Shown here: one piece after another, positions 1 through 4,967 of the stretch
Layout of the letters: each line of letters starts with the position of its first letter
How positions within the stretch are numbered: position 1 is the stretch's first letter
Source: Rhodospirillaceae bacterium UBA4468
GTDB taxonomy: Bacteria > Pseudomonadota > Alphaproteobacteria > Rhodospirillales > Casp-alpha2
Assembly (NCBI GenBank): GCA_002389385.1
Contig: DGOK01000043.1
Coordinates: 1 to 5,152, forward strand
Direction: 5' to 3'
Length of the DNA stretch: 5,152 bases
Translations under genes and position numbers: made by a program
Notes under the pieces: generated by a model
The model's input: the letters and a program-made list of their open reading frames with translations, nothing else
Told to the model about the DNA's origin: nothing
Databases searched by the model: none

Positions 1-18
1 GAGTACCTGCAGCTTACA
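1..18 (+). repeat. 18-bp match shared, inverted, with the other end of the window (left copy)
   Basis: GAGTACCTGCAGCTTACA at the left end is found as its exact reverse complement at 5134-5151. The left copy is inside transposase coding sequence (residues EYLQLT); beyond it the two ends diverge completely. It is more likely an assembly boundary or junction signature than a biological terminal repeat, because it is not at the edge of the IS. Confidence 0.7.
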
Positions 19-219
19 CTTTTTACAGACAAGAGAAATCACATCAACAGCATAGAGAATTTTTGGAACCAGGCTAAGCGCCATATGCGTAAATTTAATG
101 GTGTTCCGAAGGAGCATTTTGGGCTATTTTTGAAGGAGTGTGAGTGGCGATTTAACAACAGTGACCAATCCGCTCAATTATTACAATTAAGACAATGGGT
201 TAGAAGCTATTTAAGATAG
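1..219 (+). CDS. IS1595-family transposase, C-terminal fragment (5' part off window)
   Basis: Frame 1 is open from the first base to a TAG at 217-219 and encodes the last 72 residues of a transposase. The stretch around residues 14-27 (His-Ile-Asn-Ser-Ile-Glu-Asn-Phe-Trp, then Lys-Arg) and the following FNGVPKEHF and LFLKECEWRFN blocks are the hallmark C-terminal end of the IS1016-like ISXO2-type DDE domain. The glutamate at fragment residue 19 sits where the conserved IENFW block of the catalytic core is found. Family members are about 210-330 aa, so most of the protein is missing. It is truncated by the window edge rather than by mutation, and the stop sits 17 bp before the element's edge, as usual for a compact IS. 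The neighbouring reductase remnant suggests a transposition event at this locus. Confidence 0.88.
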   Translation, partial: EYLQLTLFTDKRNHINSIENFWNQAKRHMRKFNGVPKEHFGLFLKECEWRFNNSDQSAQLLQLRQWVRSYLR

Positions 220-220
220 T

Positions 221-236
221 TATATAGGACAGCCCC
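221..236. repeat. Terminal inverted repeat of the IS1595-family element
   Basis: TATATAGGACAGCCCC lies directly downstream of the transposase stop and marks the outer edge of the element. Its reverse complement begins GGGGCTGTCC, matching the known terminal sequence type of IS1016/IS1595 elements. The partner repeat is outside the window, so pairing cannot be shown here. Confidence 0.75.
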
Positions 237-373
237 AACTTCTAAATCAGAACCCCGCCGGCCGCCTTGGTTTCGTGGACTATATCGCGGCGGCCGTCGG
301 ACTGCTGTGTTCGGATAGAGGTGGTTTCATAAATTTCCAGTTGCTGCAGATAAACGGTAGCGTTGTGAATTAA
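237..373 (+). pseudogene. Short-chain dehydrogenase/reductase (SDR), C-terminal remnant cut by the IS
   Basis: A frame open from the IS edge to TAA at 371-373 encodes about 40 residues with the C-terminal signature of SDR (3-oxoacyl-ACP reductase-like) enzymes. These include a Pro-Ala-Gly-Arg-Leu-Gly block (254-271) matching the usual PxGRxG motif, an Ile-Ala-Ala-Ala-Val-Gly-Leu-Leu helix, Ser-Asp-Arg-Gly-Gly-Phe-Ile (311-331), and a final Gln-Ile-Asn-Gly-Ser (347-361) where the family has VDGG or VNGG. The Rossmann glycine-rich motif and the Ser-Tyr-Lys catalytic residues, normally in the first 170 residues of a roughly 250-aa protein, are absent. The gene was probably the leading member of the downstream gene set before the IS interrupted it. 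The remainder should lie on the far side of the IS. Its substrate cannot be told from the tail. Confidence 0.72.
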
Positions 374-394
374 CGGGGTAGCACGAAGGGAGAA

Positions 395-428
395 AGGGCA
401 AGAGGGCCCTATCCCCTCAAAGATTTTT
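395..428 (+). terminator. Weak candidate terminator after the reductase remnant
   Basis: Two mutually exclusive short hairpins are possible: GAGGG (402-406) with CCCTC (414-418), or AGGGC (395-399) with GCCCT (406-410). A run of five T follows at 424-428. The stem is only 5 bp and there is a gap before the T run, so this is a weak intrinsic terminator at best. It lies in the 123-bp gap between the reductase stop and the next gene. No convincing promoter was recognised in the gap. Confidence 0.22.
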
Positions 429-496
429 GTTGCGTGTCGGCATAGCCATTGAGCAAAATGGTCAGGCTAGGTGAAACAAACTGAAAGAAAAATGAG

Positions 497-1243
497 ATGG
501 CATCTGTTGATTTCCTGCCTGGGGGATACCGGTTTGTACCGGGAGTCTTTCAGTATTCCGCCGGAGTCGCGGCAACGACCGGGTATGGCATGCGCCGGAT
601 CCAATTCCGACACCCAGTTCCATTGTCCGAGGGGTTCGCGCGGGTCGAGGCCATTATAAAGGCGGCAGGACGCCCGCTTGCTGCATTCTGCGCCTGCGAG
701 CTGAGGTCGCCTGGTCAATTCTCCGAGGATGGTTTTAAGCGTTTTAACGAGCATTATGTGGATACCCTTTCACGCTGGGGAATCTTCGATGGGTCGACGA
801 ATCCAGTGGCGCGTAGCAATGTTTGCCCAGAGGTCAACGGTCCGTCGGAGCCGTCATTCCATGCCTTCACCTTTACCGTCGAGCGCGATGAACCGTGTCC
901 GTCTTTCGTAGTTGCTGGCAGTGCCGAATGCCCGGAAGGCCGTGGCGATTATCGAGACAACATTGTGCGGCTTGGTGACATTAGCCAGGACGCGATCCTC
1001 GAAAAAGCGCGTTTCGTACTAGGCGAAATGGAGCGCCGCCTTGTAGTACTCGGCGCGGGCTGGGCGGACGTGACCGCGACCCAAGTTTATACTGTGCACG
1101 ACATCCATTCCTTCATAGCAAGCGATATCCTCGCCCGAGGGGCTGCTCCAGCCGGTGTTACATGGCATTTTGATCGCCCGCCGGTTGTCGATCTCGAGTA
1201 CGAGATGGATTGCCGCGGCTTAATCGAGGAGTTGGTCGACTGA
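497..1243 (+). CDS. RidA-like protein with two tandem RidA-type halves (putative imine/enamine deaminase; CnbZ-like)
   Basis: The 248-aa product resembles the RidA/YjgF/UK114 superfamily, whose members hydrolyse enamines or imines or deaminate compounds such as 2-aminomuconate. It appears to contain the fold twice. The first half (about 18-130) has VEAIIKAAGRPL, a FNEHYV segment and ARSNV, with Arg106 at the position of the substrate-carboxylate-binding arginine of RidA. The second half (about 135-241) has FVVAGSAE, a helix at 167-186, DVTATQVYTVHD (191-202) and WHFDRPPVVDLEYEMDC (223-239), but no equivalent arginine. Canonical RidA is about 130 aa and trimeric, so a tandem protein is distinctive. 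I recall proteins of this type being annotated as 2-amino-5-chloromuconate deaminase CnbZ, but cannot confirm it. There is no signal peptide, so it is probably cytoplasmic. The ATG at 497 is preceded by only a weak GAAAG (483-487). The end overlaps the start of the next gene, implying coupled translation. Confidence 0.72.
   Translation: MASVDFLPGGYRFVPGVFQYSAGVAATTGYGMRRIQFRHPVPLSEGFARVEAIIKAAGRPLAAFCACELRSPGQFSEDGFKRFNEHYVDTLSRWGIFDGSTNPVARSNVCPEVNGPSEPSFHAFTFTVERDEPCPSFVVAGSAECPEGRGDYRDNIVRLGDISQDAILEKARFVLGEMERRLVVLGAGWADVTATQVYTVHDIHSFIASDILARGAAPAGVTWHFDRPPVVDLEYEMDCRGLIEELVD
1226..1231 (+). promoter_or_regulatory. Ribosome binding site that bears on the start of the decarboxylase-like gene
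   Basis: GAGGAG lies inside the last codons of the RidA-like gene, eight bases before CTG at 1240. The spacing is ideal for that codon and excludes the TTG at 1210, which is upstream of it. It is rather far (20 bases) from the TTG at 1252. It supports translational coupling through the CTGA overlap with the upstream stop. Confidence 0.5.
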
Positions 1244-2226
1244 CCACCCGTTTGAATATTGCGGTCGGCGCCTACGACCGCACCTTACCGCTGATGGCAG
1301 GGTTAGTCGATATTGACAATGTGGTTGTCGAATACGTGACGGCGCCGCTGGAGGAAATCTTTGCCCGGGCGTTCGATGAACAAGCGTACGACATTACCGA
1401 ACTGTCGTTTAGCAATTACCTTTACCTGACGTCGATCGGCGATTGCCCCTATGTCGGCCTGCCAGTGTTTCCGTCGCGATCGTTCCGACACTCGGCGATC
1501 TACATCAGGACAGACCGAGGGATTCAGGGGCCACGCGATCTGGCTGGTCGCACTGTCGGAGTCCGTGAATTCTCTATGACTGCAGCTCTGGTGGCGCGGG
1601 GCGTTTTGGAAGATGATTTCGGATTGCGCGCCGCCGACGTGCGCTGGCGTTATGGCCCGGCCTGCGAGGGGGACAGCGATCCGATTGTGCGGATGAAACC
1701 ACACGGCATTGAATTAGAGCCGCTTACCCACAGTGCAAACCTGTCTGACGCGTTGCGTGACGGCGTCATAGACGCGCTGGTAGCGTACAAGCCGCCACCG
1801 GCTTTCCTTGACGACGTACCAAACGTTGGCCGATTGTTCGTCGACTTTCCAGCACTCGAACTTGATTACGCGCGCCGTACCGAGATTTTTCCGATCATGC
1901 ACTTGCTCGGCGTCCGCCGAGAGATCGCAGAGCGCGACCCCGAGCTTTGCCTGCGCGTATGTAATGCGTTTGAGGCATCTCGGCGTTATGCTATCGAGCG
2001 CACCAAAGAAAGTCAGGCACCGTTCACCAGCCTGCCCTGGGCGCCCAACGAGATGGAACGATCACTGCAGATTCTGGGAGGCAATTTCTGGTCCTACGGG
2101 GTAGATGCGAACCGGCCAGCGCTTGAAGCCCTGTGCCGATATTCCCATACCCAGGGCATCATCACCCGGTCAGTTGCGGTCGATGAGTTGTTTGCACCGG
2201 TGACGCTGAGTTGGACGCCAAGCTGA
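1240..2226 (+). CDS. 4,5-dihydroxyphthalate decarboxylase-like protein (periplasmic-binding fold, type 2)
   Basis: The product (328 aa from the chosen start) belongs to the family named after 4,5-dihydroxyphthalate decarboxylase of phthalate degradation. That family shares the fold of ABC-transporter substrate-binding proteins such as NMT1/THI5. Diagnostic blocks are GAYDRT (10-15), the PLEEIFARAF helix (36-45), YDITELSFSNYL (50-61), the very typical PVFPSRSFRHS (76-86), and a GRTVGVREFSMTAA segment. No signal peptide or lipobox is present, which favours a cytoplasmic enzyme over a periplasmic binding protein. Many members of the family have no proven substrate. The start is ambiguous: CTG at 1240 has a good Shine-Dalgarno sequence, overlaps the upstream stop as CTGA, and gives the usual N-terminus just before the first beta strand (RLNIAVGAYDRT). 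TTG at 1210 would add ten unconserved-looking residues. Tight coupling to the RidA-like gene suggests successive steps on one metabolite. Confidence 0.8.
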   Translation: MTTRLNIAVGAYDRTLPLMAGLVDIDNVVVEYVTAPLEEIFARAFDEQAYDITELSFSNYLYLTSIGDCPYVGLPVFPSRSFRHSAIYIRTDRGIQGPRDLAGRTVGVREFSMTAALVARGVLEDDFGLRAADVRWRYGPACEGDSDPIVRMKPHGIELEPLTHSANLSDALRDGVIDALVAYKPPPAFLDDVPNVGRLFVDFPALELDYARRTEIFPIMHLLGVRREIAERDPELCLRVCNAFEASRRYAIERTKESQAPFTSLPWAPNEMERSLQILGGNFWSYGVDANRPALEALCRYSHTQGIITRSVAVDELFAPVTLSWTPS

Positions 2227-2391
2227 AGGTACAAAATTAACCAGTCGCTGCTCTTTCTGAGCACTGAAACTCAGGAATTTATGACGATCCAGCCTGCTGG
2301 TCAGTTGATCGGGTGAGCCTGAAAATATCTCAGGATGTTGTTGTGACGACGGAGTAGAACAAGGGGCGACCAAAAAGGAGAGGCGAATATC
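2227..2391. other. 165-bp intergenic gap before the transporter gene
   Basis: No gene is recognised here. A short CTGAG/CTCAG hairpin with an 8-base loop is possible around 2258-2275 without a T run, so it is not called a terminator. One + strand frame is open over about 25 codons up to a TAG near 2358 but resembles nothing I know. The gap ends in a strong Shine-Dalgarno sequence for the next gene. No clear sigma-70 promoter was seen. Confidence 0.5.
2375..2383 (+). promoter_or_regulatory. Ribosome binding site supporting a GTG start of the transporter gene
   Basis: AAGGAGAGG (2375-2383) is close to the ideal anti-16S sequence and lies 8 bases before GTG at 2392. It fixes that GTG as the likely start, because no ATG is in frame until well inside the first membrane region. 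The next codon, TTG at 2395, is a less likely alternative. Confidence 0.7.
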
Positions 2392-3285
2392 GTGTTGCTT
2401 GGCGGACACAACTCAACGGTTTCCGACCCAGAGGCGAATGCCCGTGGTTTTGCTCTAACGCTGTTCGGTGTTTTGGTACTTACCCCGGATACCTTGTTAA
2501 TACGTTTAATCGATATTGACCCATGGACAATGAATTTGTGGCGAGGGCTTTTGATGTCGTTCAGCCTGACCGTCTGTTACCTATTGGTTGCGCGTGGTCA
2601 GGCTTTGGCTGGGGTCAAGGCGCTAGGCCTCGCCGGGGTCGCGGTTGCAGGGATATACAGTATCAACGCTATCACTTTCGTGTTGGCGCTCGACCACACA
2701 CAAGTCGCAAACGTTCTCATAATAATCGCTTCTACGCCTCTAATCGCTGCACTGCTCTCGATTATTTTTCTTAAAGAGCGTGTTGCATTTCCAACATGGC
2801 TGGCAATCGCCGGGGCAATGGCTGGTATTTCTATTGTCGTTAGCGACGGTGCGCGCGCTGGCACTTCTTTAGGCGACCTGCTGGCGTTGGCCACGGCGAT
2901 CGCACTTGCCGTGACGTTCATTATTATCCGCCACAACAAACATGTGAACATGATCCCGGCGACCGCTTTCGGCGCTCTTATATCTGCGCTGATCGCAATG
3001 CCGTTTGCCGAACCTCTCCAGTTGGAGGGCGCGCAGCTCGGACTAATGTTGCTGTTGGGTCTGGTGATAATGCCGTTATCTTTCGGCCTAATTACGCTTG
3101 GACCGCGTTCTATTCCCGCACCCGAGGTCGCGCTACTTTTGCTTTTGGAAACTGTTCTCGGGCCTATTTGGGTGTGGCTTGTGATAGATGAGAAACCGAG
3201 CGAAATGACTATTATTGGCGGCTGCGTCGTGATTTCGGCTGTCATGCTGCAGTCGATCTGGCGTTTGCGTCGCAACCGAAACTGA
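2392..3285 (+). CDS. EamA/DMT-superfamily transporter (ten transmembrane helices)
   Basis: The 297-aa product is an inner-membrane carrier of the drug/metabolite transporter superfamily, built from two EamA repeats of five helices. Hydrophobic segments can be seen at roughly 19-39, 46-66, 74-94, 105-126, 134-151, 161-179, 188-206, 215-236, 246-266 and 273-290. The end of helix 4 carries FLKER (126-130), and helix 9 is followed by IDEKPS (265-270), the repeated acidic/basic signatures that close the fourth helix of each EamA unit. The C-terminus is strongly basic (RLRRNRN), consistent with a cytoplasmic end. Length is typical for the family (about 280-310 aa). Members export or import amino acids, purines, sugars and other metabolites, and the substrate is not predictable here. 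Its position after the deaminase-like and decarboxylase-like pair suggests it moves their substrate or product, but the 165-bp gap makes that only an inference. Confidence 0.9.
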   Translation: MLLGGHNSTVSDPEANARGFALTLFGVLVLTPDTLLIRLIDIDPWTMNLWRGLLMSFSLTVCYLLVARGQALAGVKALGLAGVAVAGIYSINAITFVLALDHTQVANVLIIIASTPLIAALLSIIFLKERVAFPTWLAIAGAMAGISIVVSDGARAGTSLGDLLALATAIALAVTFIIIRHNKHVNMIPATAFGALISALIAMPFAEPLQLEGAQLGLMLLLGLVIMPLSFGLITLGPRSIPAPEVALLLLLETVLGPIWVWLVIDEKPSEMTIIGGCVVISAVMLQSIWRLRRNRN

Positions 3286-3435
3286 TCAACAGCTAACTGC
3301 CTTTGAAATTTGGACTTGGTAATTGGACGGGCAGGATATCGGTGCTACGGTCATTGCTAATGGTTTGGCGTGGAACTGCACGTAACATTGATGATCGATA
3401 TGCAGGGTATGCAGATAAGGAAGCGGTAACGAGGG
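3286..3435. other. 150-bp intergenic gap before the HD-domain gene
   Basis: No gene or terminator is recognised. The 3' part contains TATGCAG twice (3399-3405 and 3408-3414, a 9-bp period) followed by AAGGAAG (3417-3423), the probable ribosome binding site for the ATG at 3436, with a spacing of 12 bases. GAGGG directly abutting the ATG is too close to function. No promoter with good spacing was found. Confidence 0.4.
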
Positions 3436-4005
3436 ATGGATTTAAAACACGTCAGTTTTACCCGTATGGAAGATGGAACTAAAGAGGATTATCAGTTCTT
3501 AGAAGAACTTGAGAGCGACGCGGCCAAAGGCCTTACAGATCGTATTTTGGAGGAATTGCAGAGTACCAAAGATATTTTGGGCGGATATATGATCGACCGC
3601 TTTGCGCATTCTCTGCAATCGGCAACCCGAGCCTACAGAGACGACAAGGACGAAGAGTATGTTGTCATGGCCCTATTGCATGATTTGGGGGATGGCTTGG
3701 CGCCCTATAACCACGGAGAGCTTGCGGCGTCTGTACTGCGGCCTTACGTGTCCGAAGAGATTTATTGGATCGTCAAACACCACGGTATTTTTCAGGCATA
3801 CTATTACGCCCATCACCTGGGCAATGACCGCGATGCCCGTGACCGCTATAAGGCAGAGCCTTTCTATGCTGTCACCGAGGAATTTTGCGCAAAGTATGAT
3901 CAGAACTGCTTTGACCCTGAATATGAAAACCTACCATTAGAATTTTTTGAACCGATGGTTCGGCAAATTTTCAATCGCCCGGCATTTTCTTACGACCGAA
4001 GGTGA
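3436..4005 (+). CDS. HD-domain protein, candidate PhnZ/TmpB-like diiron oxygenase
   Basis: The 189-aa product carries an HD-superfamily core: His58 (RFAHSLQSATRA), the His82-Asp83 pair (LLHDLGD), His93 (NHGELAA), His115-His116 (VKHHG), and a distal Asp155 or Asp160. The H...HD...H...H...D arrangement, with 24 residues between the first His and the HD pair, is that of the diiron-binding HD oxygenases typified by PhnZ and TmpB (organophosphonate oxidation) and distantly by myo-inositol oxygenase. It differs from simple one-metal HD phosphohydrolases. Total length also matches PhnZ (about 190 aa). A conserved YYYAHHLG patch (122-129) may line the pocket. It lacks signal peptide or membrane helices, so it is cytoplasmic. 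Proteins of this kind are usually annotated only as HD domain-containing or phosphohydrolase. No phosphonate gene is visible here, so the substrate is unknown. Codon use is more A/T-rich than in the genes at 497-2226. Confidence 0.8.
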   Translation: MDLKHVSFTRMEDGTKEDYQFLEELESDAAKGLTDRILEELQSTKDILGGYMIDRFAHSLQSATRAYRDDKDEEYVVMALLHDLGDGLAPYNHGELAASVLRPYVSEEIYWIVKHHGIFQAYYYAHHLGNDRDARDRYKAEPFYAVTEEFCAKYDQNCFDPEYENLPLEFFEPMVRQIFNRPAFSYDRR

Positions 4006-4166
4006 CTGGTGAGCTAACTTGAACAGCCTCACAGATTAAATAAAAAAAGAAAGAGGCCGGGCCAAGGAGAGGTTAATTAGAGAACACCTTAATGATTTCA
4101 ATCTTTGGCAATGATTTCTCACATTCCAGTTTCTGACGATTAGTACGAACTATAAGGAACAATCAA
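4006..4166. other. 161-bp intergenic gap before the crotonase gene
   Basis: This A/T-rich gap holds no gene. It has a run of A (about 4041-4050), and a TTGGCA at 4105-4110 resembling a -35 box but without a matching -10 box. It ends in AAGGAA (4154-4159), a good Shine-Dalgarno sequence 7 bases before ATG 4167. Its length and composition make an independent promoter for the crotonase gene plausible but not demonstrated. Confidence 0.4.
4091..4118 (+). repeat. 9-bp direct repeat AATGATTTC upstream of the crotonase gene
   Basis: AATGATTTC occurs at 4091-4099 and again at 4110-4118, 19 bp apart, close to two helical turns, about 50 bp before the crotonase start. Spaced direct repeats can be operator half-sites, but a 9-mer in A/T-rich sequence can also recur by chance. 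Confidence 0.3.
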
Positions 4167-4967
4167 ATGGCCCAAGATCAAATCTCCAATAATGACCAAG
4201 GCTCAGTCCGCCTGAAAGTTGAGGTCGGCGTGGCGGAAGTTTTTTTTGACAGACCACACGCAAGAAATGCAATGACTTGGAAGATGTATGAGGAGATGGC
4301 AGCGGTCTGCGACCAAGTTATCAGCGACGCATCAGTTCGAGCCGCTGTATTTCGAGGCGTTGGCGGCAAGGCATTTGTTGCGGGGACAGATATTAGTCAA
4401 TTTAGTGACTTTAAGGATGGCGAAGACGGCATCACGTATGAGGATAAAGTTGAGACGTATTTAACTCTTGTCGAGAAATTGCCCGTTCCGACCATTTGCG
4501 TCGTCGAAGGCTGGGCCGTTGGCGGAGGCATGGCGATTGCCAATGCTTGTGACTTTCGCATAGCAACAACCGGTTCGTGTTTTGGCGTACCCATTGCGCG
4601 TACTCTTGGAAATTGCTTGTCGGCAGAAAATCTTCGCAGTTTAACGGCTACATTGGGCTTGCCCATGGTCAAACGCATGCTTCTTTTAGCTGAGATGCCG
4701 GAAGCTGATGAACTACTTAACCACGGATATTTGTTAGCTGTGGCTGATCCCGATGATCTGGACAATGTTGTTACCGAAACCCTTGGTAAACTTCTCAACC
4801 ACGCTCCCGTGACAATGCGGGTAACAAAAGAAGCCCTTCGGCGTTTAGGCAGGGACCTGACGCCAGATGATAAAGACTTAATCCGTGATTGTTATGGTAG
4901 CGAGGATTTTGCTGAAGGTGTCCAGAGTTTCATGGCCAAAAAGCCAGCCGCTTGGAGAGGAAAGTAA
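4167..4967 (+). CDS. Enoyl-CoA hydratase/isomerase (crotonase) family protein lacking the hydratase glutamates
   Basis: The 266-aa product has the crotonase fold, which binds acyl-CoA thioesters. Seen in order are the FDRPHARNAMT substrate-entry segment (27-37), the first oxyanion-hole block FVAGTDI (70-76), the second oxyanion block VEGWAVGGGMAIANACDFRIA (113-133), and a SEDFAEGVQSF C-terminal block (245-255). Length is normal for the family. In true enoyl-CoA hydratase, one catalytic Glu lies in a Pro-Glu motif after the second block and another about 20 residues later. Here the first site reads VPIARTLGN (141-149), with Ile143 after the proline, and the second region (about 163-173) contains no glutamate. 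A hydratase reaction is therefore doubtful; isomerase, decarboxylase, hydrolase or racemase-like activity on an acyl-CoA is possible. The start at ATG 4167 is supported by AAGGAA (4154-4159) at 7-base spacing. It follows the HD-domain gene by 161 bp. Confidence 0.88.
   Translation: MAQDQISNNDQGSVRLKVEVGVAEVFFDRPHARNAMTWKMYEEMAAVCDQVISDASVRAAVFRGVGGKAFVAGTDISQFSDFKDGEDGITYEDKVETYLTLVEKLPVPTICVVEGWAVGGGMAIANACDFRIATTGSCFGVPIARTLGNCLSAENLRSLTATLGLPMVKRMLLLAEMPEADELLNHGYLLAVADPDDLDNVVTETLGKLLNHAPVTMRVTKEALRRLGRDLTPDDKDLIRDCYGSEDFAEGVQSFMAKKPAAWRGK

Larger units (their letters stand above)
1..236 (+). mobile_element. IS1595-family (IS1016-like) insertion sequence, right end only
   Basis: The 3' part of an insertion sequence enters from the left edge. 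It consists of the transposase C-terminus (1-219) followed at once by a short A/T-rich tail ending in TATATAGGACAGCCCC. Read inwards this is GGGGCTGTCCTATATA, which is the style of terminal inverted repeat known for IS1595-family elements. The outer boundary is placed at 236, where the repeat ends and sequence with reductase coding character begins. IS1595 elements usually make 8-bp target duplications, so AACTTCTA at 237-244 would be one copy; the other copy and the left end lie outside the window. Confidence 0.85.

Noticed and set aside
1303..1704. 133-codon minus-strand frame inside the decarboxylase-like gene
   Set aside because: It is antisense to strongly conserved family motifs and its translation shows no recognisable domain.
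2258..2275. CTGAG/CTCAG hairpin after the decarboxylase-like gene as a terminator
   Set aside because: The stem is only 5 bp with an 8-base loop and no T run follows.
2170..2409. 79-codon minus-strand frame spanning the gap before the transporter
   Set aside because: It overlaps both neighbouring gene ends, has no recognisable similarity or good ribosome binding site, and its composition is unlike the neighbours.
2598..3275. 225-codon open frame on the minus strand opposite the transporter
   Set aside because: It lies wholly antisense to a clear ten-helix EamA protein, has a low-complexity Ala/Ile/Ser/Thr-rich translation without family features, and is a codon-bias shadow.
4105..4133. Possible sigma-70 or sigma-54 promoter starting at TTGGCA
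   Set aside because: At the correct spacing the -10 position reads AGTTTC, and the sigma-54 GC element is absent.
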